Source: an uncultured bacterium
GTDB taxonomy: Bacteria > Cyanobacteriota > Vampirovibrionia > Gastranaerophilales > Gastranaerophilaceae
Assembly: GCA_902766105.1 (NCBI GenBank)
Contig: CACXCI010000043.1
Location: forward strand, 1 to 64,000
Reading direction: 5' to 3'
Length of the DNA: 64,000 nt
The position numbers and the translations under genes are program-made. Numbering within the stretch: position 1 is the first letter of the stretch; each line of letters opens with the position of its first letter. Positions 8,679-17,606 of this stretch are shown here, one piece after another. The notes under the pieces were generated by a model, which searched no databases, was not told where the DNA came from, and was given only the letters and a program-made list of their open reading frames with translations.

Positions 8679-9008
8679 TTAAATTTTCTTTAATATTGTA
8701 TATGAAATTGCAATAATTAATGATGCTATGAATGCACTCAAAACATTGTCTAATTCATATTGCGGGATAAAATAGGACACCCCGTATAAGATACCAAAGT
8801 TTATTACTAAATTAAATAAGCCGAATGTAAATAAATTTATAGGGAAGGTAATTAATTTAATAATCGGCTTAATAAATAAGTTTACAATTGTTAATATTGC
8901 TGCAATAAGCATGGCAAAGGCAAAGTTTTCAACTTTGATTCCGGGAAGATAGCATGTCGCCATGATTATTAGTGCGAAAATCAGCCATTTTATAATAAGT
9001 TTTTTCAT
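8679..9008 (-). CDS. Small four-helix membrane protein, YvlD/DUF360 (phage holin-like family)
   Basis: This 109-residue protein is almost entirely hydrophobic, with four predicted membrane helices. It has the family pattern of short polar turns after IVNLFIKPIIKLITFPINL and FGLFNLVINFGILY. Databases often name this family holin-like (PF04020), but members are chromosomal proteins of unknown role with no lysis gene nearby, and none is seen here. An AAGGAG-type site lies just before the ATG. Whether it is cotranscribed with the upstream secreted-protein gene is doubtful because a hairpin separates them. Confidence 0.82.
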   Translation of the reverse strand: MKKLIIKWLIFALIIMATCYLPGIKVENFAFAMLIAAILTIVNLFIKPIIKLITFPINLFTFGLFNLVINFGILYGVSYFIPQYELDNVLSAFIASLIIAISYTILKKI

Positions 9009-9026
9009 GAAGTTCTCCTTTTAAGT

Positions 9027-9055
9027 AAAAACGACAGGTAACACCTGTCGTTTTT
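9027..9055 (-). terminator. Intrinsic terminator after the 118-aa secreted protein gene
   Basis: The 13-bp stem AAAAACGACAGGT with its complement and a 3-base loop is followed by T residues on the minus strand, 8 bases past the stop at 9063. Confidence 0.8.
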
Positions 9056-9062
9056 ACTGTTA

Positions 9063-9419
9063 TTAGTATCCTTGGATTTTGATTTGTCCGTCATCCCCTT
9101 TGATAAATTTAAGATTGTTTGTTCCGGGGCCGGAGTTTTGCAAGTTGTATTGAGTTCTGATGTCTTGCGGTAAATCAATTTTCCCTTCTTGATAGTCAAG
9201 ATATTTGTTTTTCTTGTTTCTTTTTTCTTTGTATTTTTGAGGTTCATTTTGAAAATTCAAAGTTTCTTCTTTTTCAAATTCGTACTGCATAAGAGGTGCA
9301 AGATGTGCTGTACCTTCTGTCGTTGGTGTCAGATAGCCGTATGGAACACCATAAGAAATTCCTGATGAGGTGATTGCAAAAACCCCTAAAATTGCTGTTG
9401 TCATTAAAAATCTTTTCAT
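9063..9419 (-). CDS. Small secreted protein of unknown function
   Basis: I do not recognise a family. The 118 residues open with a clear signal peptide (basic MKR, hydrophobic core to about residue 20, likely cleavage near SYG). The mature part is hydrophilic, with a lysine-rich stretch (KYKEKRNKKNKYL) in the middle and a Gln/Asn/Gly-rich end. It has no cysteine and no lipobox. AAGGAG precedes the ATG. The gene is a single unit closed by a terminator. A periplasmic or cell-surface location is inferred. Confidence 0.75.
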   Translation of the reverse strand: MKRFLMTTAILGVFAITSSGISYGVPYGYLTPTTEGTAHLAPLMQYEFEKEETLNFQNEPQKYKEKRNKKNKYLDYQEGKIDLPQDIRTQYNLQNSGPGTNNLKFIKGDDGQIKIQGY

Positions 9420-9594
9420 ATAATTTACTCCTTACTTTTATATAACGATTTTATCATGTTTTTGTTCATTTTTCAATTATTCAATACCTATGGATAATAA
9501 ATATTAAGAATTATTGGTATTTTATCCAATGTGTTTTGTTTTGTGTTCATTTATATTAACTTATGTATCCTCAACTCTTCTGATTGCTCAACTT

Positions 9595-9627
9595 GCTCTC
9601 AATATTTATTGAGAGCTTTTCCTTTTT
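9595..9627 (+). terminator. Orphan plus-strand hairpin terminator
   Basis: A 10-bp stem (9595-9604 with 9607-9616) is followed by TTTTCCTTTTT. No plus-strand gene precedes it: the 290-base gap from 9420 holds no coding frame I can support. It may end a small RNA or stop read-through before the PilZ gene. Confidence 0.55.
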
Positions 9628-9711
9628 GTTTTATTAGTTTATCTTAACATTATGACTTTTGATTAAATATATTATATAATCATATAAAGTAATTAGTTTG
9701 AGAGGGCGTTT

Positions 9712-10302
9712 ATGAGAGAATTGGTAGTAGAAAATCAAGAAATATTAATGATTCCGCAAAACTTTAAATTTGCAAATAAAGGTAAGGTTACCGAGGTAAG
9801 AGCCGGAGATTTTACATTAGAGCTTGACTACATGCCTGACGGAATTTTGGAAAATACATATTGTGAGTTTTATACTCAAACAAGTCATGGAAAATTATAT
9901 TTTGATTCTTATGCAAAAAAAATTGACGGTAAAACCTTGATAATTGCCAGTCCTGCAAAACATAAATTTTTACAGCGTCGTCAATATACTCGTATAAAGT
10001 ATATTAATGAATTAACCCTAAATTTAGATGGCAGCGGGTGTAAGGTTTCTTCGCTCGATATTTCAGCCGGCGGTATGAAATTTACTACAATTGATAACAT
10101 TAATATTGACGGCTTGTATGATGTAAGCCTCCCGTTATCAGATACTATTTCGTTAGATTGCAAATTTCAACCGATTAGAATAGAACGACGCAACGAAGGC
10201 GGATATACTGTTTCAGGTCAGTTTATTTACAACTCAAACCATGACAAAATGGTTTTGGTTCAATATTGTGCAAAAAGAAATGTAGAGATAAAAAATAAGT
10301 AG
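9712..10302 (+). CDS. PilZ domain protein, YcgR-like c-di-GMP receptor
   Basis: The C-terminal half is a PilZ domain with both ligand motifs: RRQYTR (residues 89-94, the RxxxR switch) and DISAGG (116-121, the D/NxSxxG motif). The N-terminal 80 residues resemble the YcgR_N barrel that contacts flagellar proteins. In a flagellated cell such a protein commonly brakes motility when c-di-GMP rises. The gene opens a plus-strand unit and is followed 6 bases later by the decarboxylase-like gene. The flagellar role is inferred from the family and from the flagellar genes in the window. Confidence 0.88.
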   Translation: MRELVVENQEILMIPQNFKFANKGKVTEVRAGDFTLELDYMPDGILENTYCEFYTQTSHGKLYFDSYAKKIDGKTLIIASPAKHKFLQRRQYTRIKYINELTLNLDGSGCKVSSLDISAGGMKFTTIDNINIDGLYDVSLPLSDTISLDCKFQPIRIERRNEGGYTVSGQFIYNSNHDKMVLVQYCAKRNVEIKNK

Positions 10303-10308
10303 AATAGT

Positions 10309-11346
10309 ATGAGCTTAGTTAGATTATTGAAAGAAAAACCCGACAAAGTAATGTTTACTACCCCCTCTCACGGGCAAAAATTTTTTATATATGACAAGTT
10401 AAAAGAAATGTATAAAATTGATTATTCTGAAACCGATTGTCAAGACCCTCAAAGAGCTTTGGCAGAGGCTCAAATGTGGGCAAGCTCTATTTATCATACA
10501 TATTCAACAACTTTTTTAACAAACGGTTCTACAAGTGGTATTATAGCAGCTGTTTTAGCATGTACGCAAGTTGGAGATAAAGTTTTAATAGCTTCAAACT
10601 CGCATCCGTCGCATTTTAATGCTGTTAAATTGGCAGGGGCAAGAGCTTTGACTTATGATTTGGAGGTTGATCCCGAGTGGGGTGTTCCTTTAGAGGTAAG
10701 ACCTGAGGTTATTGATTATTTTTTAAGCCGTTACAATATAAGAACTGTTATAATCACCTCTCCTACTTATGAAGGCATAATTTCTGATATTGAAGAAATA
10801 AAATCAATATGCGAAAAATATGAAGCATTTTTGATTGTTGATGAGGCACATGGTGCATTGTATCCGTTTAGCGATGATTTGCCTTTGTCAGCTGTTAATA
10901 TTGCAGATTTTACCGTACAATCTTTACATAAAACTGCAGGAGGGCTGAACCCTACAGCTTTGCTGCATACTAATTGTGAATTAGACGTCAGACCTGCGTT
11001 GAATTTGTTTACAACAACATCTCCGTCATATCCTTTGCTTGCTTCTATTGAGGCAAATATTATGTATTTAGATTCTCGTGATGGAAGAAAGGAAATTTCA
11101 AATTTAATAAGCAGACTTGATAAAATCAGAGAACGTTGCAAAGGGTGCGAATTTTTCGGAGATGATCCGACAAAAGTTTTGATAAAAGTTCCCGGGATTA
11201 CAGGGTATGAGTTGTCGGATATGTTATATGAGGATTTTGACATAGAAGATGAGCGTACTAATGATAAATCAACGATGCTTCTTTGCGGCATTGGCACTGA
11301 TAACAAAAAACTTGATAAGCTGTACAAGGTATTGTCTAAATTGTAA
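10309..11346 (+). CDS. Orn/Lys/Arg decarboxylase family PLP enzyme, short form
   Basis: The 345-residue protein is the PLP-binding major domain of this fold-type I family. Visible motifs are TPSHGQ (18-23), TNGSTSG (71-77), SNSHPSHFNA (97-106), DEAHGA (178-183) and the PLP lysine Lys208 in SLHKTAGG. Family members decarboxylate arginine, lysine or ornithine. The C-terminal domain of longer members (about 450 residues or more) is largely missing, so substrate and even decarboxylase activity remain open. The S-adenosylmethionine decarboxylase at 23.2 kb would supply the other half of a polyamine route. It is very close to the PilZ gene and 11 bases from the next gene. Confidence 0.85.
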   Translation: MSLVRLLKEKPDKVMFTTPSHGQKFFIYDKLKEMYKIDYSETDCQDPQRALAEAQMWASSIYHTYSTTFLTNGSTSGIIAAVLACTQVGDKVLIASNSHPSHFNAVKLAGARALTYDLEVDPEWGVPLEVRPEVIDYFLSRYNIRTVIITSPTYEGIISDIEEIKSICEKYEAFLIVDEAHGALYPFSDDLPLSAVNIADFTVQSLHKTAGGLNPTALLHTNCELDVRPALNLFTTTSPSYPLLASIEANIMYLDSRDGRKEISNLISRLDKIRERCKGCEFFGDDPTKVLIKVPGITGYELSDMLYEDFDIEDERTNDKSTMLLCGIGTDNKKLDKLYKVLSKL

Positions 11347-11357
11347 GTGAGAATTTT

Positions 11358-12581
11358 ATGGCTAACAAGGGTGTTTTAAGACAGGCTTATGTGAAATTCT
11401 ATTATGAAGAAGCAAAGCAAATAATTGACGATTTTTATGCAGGAAAAACAAAAAATGCCATGCCAAAATTAAGCAGAAGATACAATGAGTATACTCTAAC
11501 AATGCTTATAATCTTTGTCATATCATTATTTTGTTGTATAACGGGGTGTTTGGCTCCAATCGGTATAGTCGGATTTATTTCTTTTGCGTGTCTTGCTTTA
11601 TTTATGCCAAAAGATTTAAAAAATGAAGCAGAAAACTACAATAAGTGGCAAAAAGAAAATAATCCCCAAATAAAAGTCAAAAATTCCGAAGATGTAAATA
11701 TGGCACCATATTTTGATAAAGAGGTGGCTTTAAAAGAGCAATTGATGCAGAAATTTCTGGCTATTTTTGGTGCTTTCAAGTGGCAAAAGTGGAAATCATA
11801 TTTTAATACTAATGATTTGATTATTTTGCCTGATAAATTATCTTTGGATTCTGATGATTGTATAATGGGTAAGTATGAAGATACAAATATAAAAATCACG
11901 GAAGTGCTTTTTGGCTGGAAATCTATGATGGCTGCTTATAAGCATCATGCAAATAAACTTTCAATTCTTTTTCCAATTTTATTTGTATCTTTCTTTGTTG
12001 TAGTCTGTTCTTTTTTCTTCTCAGTATCTGAAGAAGATCTTAACAAACTGTTCTTCGGATATATTTCTTTTTTCTTATTGGTGTGGGGCATGGGATTTTT
12101 CGCACCGCTTATTATGTTGGCTGTGTATTTCAAAAATAAAAATAACCGAGGTTTGATTGTTGAAATTGATATGCCTAAAAATTTCAAAGGTGAAACTGTA
12201 TTATTTGAAAATGCTTTAACCAATTTATCTGTTGATAAAAAAGCATTGAAGATGTTTGAGAAAACTCAATTGGAGGATACTGAATTTAATAAAAAATATT
12301 CAATTTACACAAACAATCAAATAGAAGCTCGCTATGTGTTGACAACCGCATTTATTGAGCATTTGAAAAATATAAAATTCAGATTTGATGCACGTTACTT
12401 GCGGATGCGTTTTAAGAACAGTCGCATAACGATTTTTGCATCCGTAAATAAGGACTTGTTTCAAATGGTTAAAAGCGGACAAAAAACGGATATGAAAACT
12501 TTTGATGTATTGTTTGAAGAAATTTATTCTGTACTTTCTCTGATTGATGAATTAAAACTCAACGTCAAAACAGGGTTATAG
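11358..12581 (+). CDS. DUF3137 domain membrane protein
   Basis: The 407 residues contain two pairs of membrane segments (about residues 48-85 and 195-260). They are followed by a soluble domain with the DUF3137 pattern: [24 protein letters not shown], then a helix and [19 protein letters not shown]. The function of the family is unknown. It is the third gene of the PilZ/decarboxylase unit, and its end overlaps the convergent lytic transglycosylase gene by 6 bases. Confidence 0.8.
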   Translation: MANKGVLRQAYVKFYYEEAKQIIDDFYAGKTKNAMPKLSRRYNEYTLTMLIIFVISLFCCITGCLAPIGIVGFISFACLALFMPKDLKNEAENYNKWQKENNPQIKVKNSEDVNMAPYFDKEVALKEQLMQKFLAIFGAFKWQKWKSYFNTNDLIILPDKLSLDSDDCIMGKYEDTNIKITEVLFGWKSMMAAYKHHANKLSILFPILFVSFFVVVCSFFFSVSEEDLNKLFFGYISFFLLVWGMGFFAPLIMLAVYFKNKNNRGLIVEIDMPKNFKGETVLFENALTNLSVDKKALKMFEKTQLEDTEFNKKYSIYTNNQIEARYVLTTAFIEHLKNIKFRFDARYLRMRFKNSRITIFASVNKDLFQMVKSGQKTDMKTFDVLFEEIYSVLSLIDELKLNVKTGL

Positions 12582-13310
12582 ATAATTAGCCAGAATATTT
12601 TTAACGTAATTTTGGGTTTCTTTATAAGGAGGTACTCCTGAATATTTATCGACAGCTCCAGGGCCTGCGTTGTATGCGGCAAGAGCTAAAATTACATTTC
12701 CGTTATATTTATTCAGCATTGATTTTAAATATTTTACTCCGCCTTCAACGTTTTGGGTTGCATTATAAGGATCTTTAACCCCCATAGCTTTTGCAGTAGA
12801 CGGCATCAACTGCATTAACCCCATTGCTCCGACCTTTGATTTTGCATTAGGATTAAAGCCTGATTCTTGTTTAATTAATGCCTGAACCAATTTTTCATCA
12901 ACTCCGTTATCTTTTGCAACTTTATTTATCATTGAAAGTAATTGTGTTTTTTCAGGATTTCCTTGGGGATTGTATTTTCTTGTAGCAGCATTTACTTCTT
13001 CTATTGCTTTTCGTAAGGTCGCATTGCTGAATTGGGAAGTATCTATATCCCCATCATATACATTCCCTTTTACATTTAGCGCTTCGGGATTTAAGAGTAA
13101 TGAACCAAAATTTGCTTGTGTTGAAGATGCCATTACTTTTTCAAAGGAGGTAACGTTGTCGGCGCTTGGTGGATAAATATTGTTTAGTGCTTGCTGCGGG
13201 TTTAATTGCCTGTCAACATTTCTGGCATAACTGTTTAATTGTGCAGCTCTTTGCATTGCTGCAGCTTTTCCGCCTGAATTAAGCAGTCCTTGAATCATTT
13301 CAGAGAACAT
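12576..13310 (-). CDS. Lytic transglycosylase (SLT domain)
   Basis: Residues 125-244 form an SLT (Slt70-like) domain with the catalytic Glu149 in KQESGFNP, followed by [13 protein letters not shown] and [13 protein letters not shown]. It cleaves peptidoglycan, producing 1,6-anhydromuramoyl ends. The first 120 residues are helical and Asn/Gln/Ala-rich, without a signal peptide. An exported cell-wall enzyme with no signal suggests use of another route, for example the flagellar export apparatus to clear a path for the rod; this is an inference. GGGAGG precedes the ATG at a long spacing of 12 bases. Confidence 0.9.
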   Translation of the reverse strand: MFSEMIQGLLNSGGKAAAMQRAAQLNSYARNVDRQLNPQQALNNIYPPSADNVTSFEKVMASSTQANFGSLLLNPEALNVKGNVYDGDIDTSQFSNATLRKAIEEVNAATRKYNPQGNPEKTQLLSMINKVAKDNGVDEKLVQALIKQESGFNPNAKSKVGAMGLMQLMPSTAKAMGVKDPYNATQNVEGGVKYLKSMLNKYNGNVILALAAYNAGPGAVDKYSGVPPYKETQNYVKNILANYL

Positions 13311-13418
13311 AAATCTATTCTACCTCCCAATACTTAATATTCTATATCACATTAAAATATTATGTATCCACCATTTGGTTTAATGTTTTAACTTAAAAAG
13401 TCAAGGGTAAATATTGTA

Positions 13419-14462
13419 TTATTTTATATACATGCAATCGCCATAACTAAAAAATCGATAATTATTTTCAATAGCTTCTTTATATGCTCTAAATATAAAA
13501 TCTTTTCCTGCTAATGCACTCACTAGCATCAATAATGTCGATTTTGGAAGGTGAAAATTTGTTATTAAATTATCTACGACTTTAAATTCATAAGGGGGAT
13601 AAATAAATAATTCAGAATGGTCGTGGCATGCTTTTATACAATCAAATTTTTTATAGCATGTTTCAAGAGTTCTGACTGTCGTAGTTCCTACTGCGATAAG
13701 CTTTTTCCCGTCCGCTTTTGCTCTGTTTATTTTCTCTGCAGCATCTTTGGTTATTTCAAATGTTTCTGAGTGCATTTTGTGATCTTCAATTTTTTCGCAT
13801 TTAACAGGTCTAAATGTACCAAGTCCTACATTAAGAGTTACATATACTATTTCAACCCCTTTGTCTTTAAGTTTTTGCAGTATTTCTTTTGTAAAATGCA
13901 AACCTGCTGTCGGAGCTGCTACAGAACCTTCATCTTTTGCATAAACAGTCTGATATCTTTCTCTGTCAAATTCCTCTTGCTCCTCTGATGATAATTTTCT
14001 TTCTATGTACGGAGGTAAAGGTATTTTACCCTCTTTATGCAAAATTTCGAATAAATCACCGTTATAAATAAGCTCAATCAACCATTCTCCATCATCTTCA
14101 AGTTTTTTTAGCGGCTTTATTTGTAAATCATTGGATATAGTTATCAGGGTTTCCTGTTTTATTCTTTTAGAGGGTTTAATCAATGCTGACCAGTGATTTT
14201 TGTTTTTTTCTTCCAATAATAATATTTCAATTTTTGCACCGGTTTCTTTTGTTCCGTATAGTCTTGCGGGTAAAACTTTTGTATTGTTGAGAACAAGTAT
14301 TGAATTACTGTCAATATAGTCTGTTATATCGAAAAAGTGTTTATGTTCAACTGTTTGATTTTGTCTGTCCAAAACAAGCATTTTGGAATTTTCACGCTTG
14401 TCTGCGGGCATTTGAGCTATTAAATTTTCAGGTAATTCGTAATCATATTCTGATATATTCAT
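13419..14462 (-). CDS. queA: S-adenosylmethionine:tRNA ribosyltransferase-isomerase
   Basis: QueA transfers the ribosyl part of SAM to preQ1 in tRNA, giving epoxyqueuosine at the wobble base. The 347-residue protein shows the family landmarks in order: YDYELPENLIAQ at the start, VLNNTKVLPARLYG, YQTVYAKDEGSVAAPTAGLHF, VTLNVGLGTFRPV, GTTTVRTLE and TNFHLPKSTLLMLVSALAG. The frame runs 13 codons further upstream, but that part overlaps a palindromic repeat, while GGAG lies 7 bases before the ATG at 14462. No other queuosine gene is visible nearby. Confidence 0.96.
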   Translation of the reverse strand: MNISEYDYELPENLIAQMPADKRENSKMLVLDRQNQTVEHKHFFDITDYIDSNSILVLNNTKVLPARLYGTKETGAKIEILLLEEKNKNHWSALIKPSKRIKQETLITISNDLQIKPLKKLEDDGEWLIELIYNGDLFEILHKEGKIPLPPYIERKLSSEEQEEFDRERYQTVYAKDEGSVAAPTAGLHFTKEILQKLKDKGVEIVYVTLNVGLGTFRPVKCEKIEDHKMHSETFEITKDAAEKINRAKADGKKLIAVGTTTVRTLETCYKKFDCIKACHDHSELFIYPPYEFKVVDNLITNFHLPKSTLLMLVSALAGKDFIFRAYKEAIENNYRFFSYGDCMYIK

Positions 14463-14488
14463 TCTTCTACTCCGTCTATAATTTATAA

Positions 14489-14512
14489 GTCGGGATAGCA
14501 ATCCCGACCTAC
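14489..14512 (+). repeat. REP-like palindrome, copy 1
   Basis: An 8-bp perfect stem, the 4-base loop AGCA and the tail CTAC lie between yidC and queA. It belongs to a family of four in this window sharing stem length, loop and tail. Confidence 0.75.
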
Positions 14513-14538
14513 AAGAAAATTTTTATTTTATTTACGCT

Positions 14539-15624
14539 CTAGTTAATCTTTTTAGCGTTTTTTAATTCCAAATCATCAACTTTTTCTTTATCTTTTTCAG
14601 CTTCAGCATCAATTTGCTTATTGATAATTACAGTCTGGATAATTTGAATAATGTTACTTGTAATTAAGTATAGCAAGACTCCGGCAGGAATCGGGATAAT
14701 AACAAAAGTTGCAATAATCATCAATGGCATAAATGTTCCCATTGATTTTTGAAGAGCAGCTTGAGTCGGATCCTGATTATCTGTTTTGTTTATTGCCATC
14801 ATAATTTTTTGAGAGATGAACATCGTAATTGCAAACAGAGCAATCAAAATAACAACATCCCAGTGTAAACCGCTTTTTACAGGTACTGTCGGCACATCTG
14901 CTATCATAACACCATCTTCGGTTTTAGAGCGGCTAAAGGTTATGGTTTCGTTTTCTCTTATATTGCTGTTTGTAACTACAACACTTGCTCTGTCAACCTT
15001 TAAAAGTTGGCTGAAATCTTTTACTTTAAGATTTCCAAGACTGAATTTGAGTGTAACATCCTTACCAGGGGTAACATCACCAACAATTTCAAGTGCCTGT
15101 GAAGGGTCAGAAATTTTTATATTTTTAAGCTCTTCTTTACCGACGTATACAGTTGCGCTGTTACCTAGAACAAGTTTGTCCCCTTTTGAAATACCCAATG
15201 CTCCATCATCAGAAATTCCGGCAGTTGCTCTCATTGTAGTTGCCAAACTTTTTACAAACAAGAAATGCTGATCTCCTGCAGTTTGAATGAATTGAGGACT
15301 TATCAATGCTGAATATAATAAAATAAATATAGGCATTTGTATAAGTAAAGGTAAACAACCACCCATAGGATTAAATTTATGTTCTTTATAGAATTCCATC
15401 ATTTTTTGCTGCATAACTTGAGGGTTGCTTTGGTATCTGTCTTGGATAGCCTTCATTTTAGGTTGTAATTTTTGCATCATTTTCATTGAACGTTGTTGTT
15501 GAACGTTCAGATTCCACATTGCACCCCTTACAATAATTGTCAAAAGAATGATTGCCCAGCCGTAGTTTCCTACAAATTTAGCCAATAATCCTAAAAAATC
15601 TATAGTTAATTTAATAAAATCCAC
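14539..15624 (-). CDS. yidC: YidC/Oxa1 membrane protein insertase
   Basis: YidC inserts and folds proteins in the inner membrane, with or after SecYEG. The 361-residue protein has the conserved core: an early membrane helix, the Arg-bearing NYGWAIILLTIIVRGAMWNL (the groove arginine), the cytoplasmic coiled hairpin (QPKMKAIQDRYQSNPQVMQQ), NPMGGCLPLLIQMPIFILLY, and two late helices before a Lys-rich tail. A soluble beta-rich domain of about 110 residues interrupts the core around residues 130-245, so it is not placed N-terminally as in E. coli. yidD lies far away at 52.7 kb and rnpA/rpmH are not adjacent. Confidence 0.94.
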   Translation of the reverse strand: MDFIKLTIDFLGLLAKFVGNYGWAIILLTIIVRGAMWNLNVQQQRSMKMMQKLQPKMKAIQDRYQSNPQVMQQKMMEFYKEHKFNPMGGCLPLLIQMPIFILLYSALISPQFIQTAGDQHFLFVKSLATTMRATAGISDDGALGISKGDKLVLGNSATVYVGKEELKNIKISDPSQALEIVGDVTPGKDVTLKFSLGNLKVKDFSQLLKVDRASVVVTNSNIRENETITFSRSKTEDGVMIADVPTVPVKSGLHWDVVILIALFAITMFISQKIMMAINKTDNQDPTQAALQKSMGTFMPLMIIATFVIIPIPAGVLLYLITSNIIQIIQTVIINKQIDAEAEKDKEKVDDLELKNAKKIN

Positions 15625-15766
15625 TTTTCCCTAATCCTCATATAGTGTAAATTCTCTCTAGGGGTAAATATATTATAAACACAGTTTTAAGTCAATGGTA
15701 TTAGTTTTTGGGTGTATTTTTACCTGTAATTTCGCAAATAAAGTATTTCGTAATTGTGGCAGCATC

Positions 15767-15796
15767 AAAAAAGACCGAAATAGTCGGCCTTTTTTT
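15767..15796 (-). terminator. Intrinsic terminator after tRNA-Pro
   Basis: A 12-bp stem with one mismatch (AAAAAAGACCGA and TCGGCCTTTTTT) lies 4 bases past the tRNA 3' end and gives a U-run on the minus strand. Confidence 0.75.
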
Positions 15797-15799
15797 AAA

Positions 15800-15876
15800 T
15801 GGTCGGGATGACACGATTTGAACGTGCGACCCCCTCGTCCCAAGCGAGGTGCGCTACCAAGCTGCGCTACATCCCG
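15800..15876 (-). tRNA. tRNA-Pro (anticodon TGG)
   Basis: The 77-base cloverleaf folds cleanly: acceptor stem CGGGATG/CATCCCG, D arm with TTGGTAGCGC, anticodon stem CCTCG/CGAGG around the loop CTTGGGA (anticodon TGG), and T arm with GTTCAAATC. The discriminator A and the 3' CCA are encoded, unlike the tRNA-Leu in this window. Confidence 0.96.
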
Positions 15877-15913
15877 TAGTAAATATTCAATTGTAAATTG
15901 TTCAATTTTTAAA

Positions 15914-16017
15914 GTTGAAACTGTCGTTTCAACCGGTGCGCTACCCCTCTCGCAAAAACTTGACATTTAGTCAACTTTTTGCTCGGCAGAGTGCTACATC
16001 CGAGTGTGTTTCCACAC
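15914..16017 (-). other. Three consecutive hairpins with tRNA-like fragments upstream of tRNA-Pro
   Basis: The 260-base gap between tRNA-Pro and the next gene holds three hairpins (15914-15933 with an 8-bp perfect stem; 15953-15981 with a 12-bp stem and one mismatch; 16004-16017 with 5 bp). Between them, on the minus strand, are stretches resembling the 5' acceptor/D-arm of tRNA-Pro (CGGATGTAGC and GGTAGCGCACC). This may be a decayed tRNA copy interrupted by a palindromic insert, or a structured leader RNA. No complete cloverleaf can be drawn. Confidence 0.4.
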
Positions 16018-16137
16018 ATCTAATCATATATAATAAATTTTTAAAGTCAAGCTTATCATTTGTAAATTTAATTAATAACCTTTAATATATATTAATAATT
16101 TATAATTTGCTTTTGGGTATGATATAATCTTGGTATT

Positions 16138-16806
16138 ATGGTTCGATTAATCAACAAAGATAATATGAAGGTGGTTGCTAATCTTGCGTTTTCTATTTTG
16201 AAAATTCAAGAGAAAATGACCTACATTACAGAATTTAATAACCCTAATATTTCCCCTTGCATTTATGCAATGTGGCATTCTGACCAGTTTTGTGTGCATG
16301 GTTTACCAAACCGTGCTAATACAAATGTTCTTATAAGCAATTCTATTGACGGACAGATTATTGCTGAAGTTTGCGAAAAATGGGGTTTCCAAACCTGCAG
16401 AGGTTCTTCAAAAAGAAAAGGGTCAGTTTCTGCTACATTGAAGATGATCGATAAGTTAAAAAAAGGTGAAAATATCGCAATTATGGTAGACGGGCCAAGA
16501 GGTCCTTTGCATAAGGTCAAGCCTGGTGCTGTTGTCTTGGCTAGAGAAGCTAATGTTCCTATTGTTCCTGTCTTTTGGTATTCTCCAAATATAACTTTTG
16601 CAAAATTCCCATCTTGGGATAAGATGAGATGTCCTATAGGACCGTGTCGAATTTTGAATTTGTACGGTGAGCCTATTTATGTTACTGATGAACAAACTGA
16701 TGACATAATCGTTAAAAAAGTACAAAAGTCTTTGTTGCATTTGGAAGAAATTGCACCTGAAAAATACGAAGAAGCAAGAAAATTAAAGCTATGGAACAAA
16801 AATTAA
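16138..16806 (+). CDS. DUF374 lysophospholipid acyltransferase-family protein
   Basis: The 222-residue protein belongs to the LPLAT superfamily, DUF374 branch: CIYAMWHSDQF (the HxxxxD-like motif, as HSDQ) near residue 42, SNSIDGQIIAEVCEKWGF, RGSSKRKG, and VDGPRGPLHKVKPGAVVLA near residue 120. Such enzymes are thought to add acyl chains to lipid or lipid A-type acceptors at the membrane. It is the first gene of a long plus-strand run, and its last 16 bases overlap the nitrilase gene, so translation is probably coupled. The acceptor is not known. Confidence 0.87.
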   Translation: MVRLINKDNMKVVANLAFSILKIQEKMTYITEFNNPNISPCIYAMWHSDQFCVHGLPNRANTNVLISNSIDGQIIAEVCEKWGFQTCRGSSKRKGSVSATLKMIDKLKKGENIAIMVDGPRGPLHKVKPGAVVLAREANVPIVPVFWYSPNITFAKFPSWDKMRCPIGPCRILNLYGEPIYVTDEQTDDIIVKKVQKSLLHLEEIAPEKYEEARKLKLWNKN

Positions 16807-17606
16807 ACATATCAATGCTTCAAATTTCATCTGTAGTAGGTGATGTCGAAGCTAATATCATGAAAGTTGAAGATTTTATTAATAAAGCTTTGCCGCAAAA
16901 TACAGACGTCTTAGTTTTACCTGAGGTATGGACTGTTGGTTGGTCTTGCAAGCATTTTGTTGAGTCCTCAAGATATGAAATTTTAGTTAGTGATTTCTTA
17001 GCAAAAATATCAAGACAAAATTATATTAATATAATTGGAGGCAGTTTTATTACTCAAAAAAATGGCTTATATTATAATACTTGTCCTGTTTTTGACAGAA
17101 GAGGTAATTTAATTGCTGCTTATTCAAAAAATCACTTATATTCGTATTACGGGTGTAATGAAGGTGAATATATTACAAAAGGAACTTGCCCTGTAATGGT
17201 TGATATTGACGGGGTTAATTACGGTTTAACAATATGTTACGATATAAGATTTCCTGAAATATACAGAGCTTATGCCAAAGCCGGTGCAGATGTATTGATT
17301 AATTGTGCGGCTTGGGGGGCTAAAAAACCTATCCCATGGGAGATGATGACAAAATCCAGAGCTATAGAAAATCAATGCTACATGGTTGCATTAACTCAAT
17401 CGGGTTATATTGAAAACGGAGAATATAATTTAGGAGAATCCAGGATAATTGACTATAAAGGTGAGGAGGTTTCCTCTATAATGGAGGGTGAGGGTTTTTC
17501 AACCGGTGTAATTTCAATTGACGAAATGAAACAATTTAGGCAGAAATCTCCTACAATCAACGATATTAGAAATAATTATGAGGTAAAAATATTATGCAAA
17601 AACTAG
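16791..17606 (+). CDS. Carbon-nitrogen hydrolase (nitrilase superfamily, omega-amidase-like)
   Basis: The 271 residues carry the Glu-Lys-Cys triad of the superfamily: Glu45 in LVLPEVW, Lys113 in AAYSKNHLYSYYG and Cys149 in LTICYDIRFPE. The short CYDIRFPE block and overall length suit omega-amidase (Nit2) or a similar amidase acting on small alpha-keto or N-acyl amides. The lack of a signal peptide places it in the cytoplasm. It overlaps both neighbours (16 bases upstream, 13 downstream), which marks a tightly coupled operon. Confidence 0.9.
   Translation: MEQKLNISMLQISSVVGDVEANIMKVEDFINKALPQNTDVLVLPEVWTVGWSCKHFVESSRYEILVSDFLAKISRQNYINIIGGSFITQKNGLYYNTCPVFDRRGNLIAAYSKNHLYSYYGCNEGEYITKGTCPVMVDIDGVNYGLTICYDIRFPEIYRAYAKAGADVLINCAAWGAKKPIPWEMMTKSRAIENQCYMVALTQSGYIENGEYNLGESRIIDYKGEEVSSIMEGEGFSTGVISIDEMKQFRQKSPTINDIRNNYEVKILCKN

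Noticed and set aside
8679-9008. Phage holin, hence prophage remnant
   Set aside because: The family is chromosomal despite its holin-like name, and no other phage gene is nearby.
10767-11327. Long minus-strand open frame opposite the decarboxylase-like gene
   Set aside because: It lies fully antisense to a gene with strong family motifs and has no RBS or recognisable product.
15673-15966. Minus-strand open frame across tRNA-Pro
   Set aside because: It spans a complete tRNA and its terminator; coding is implausible.
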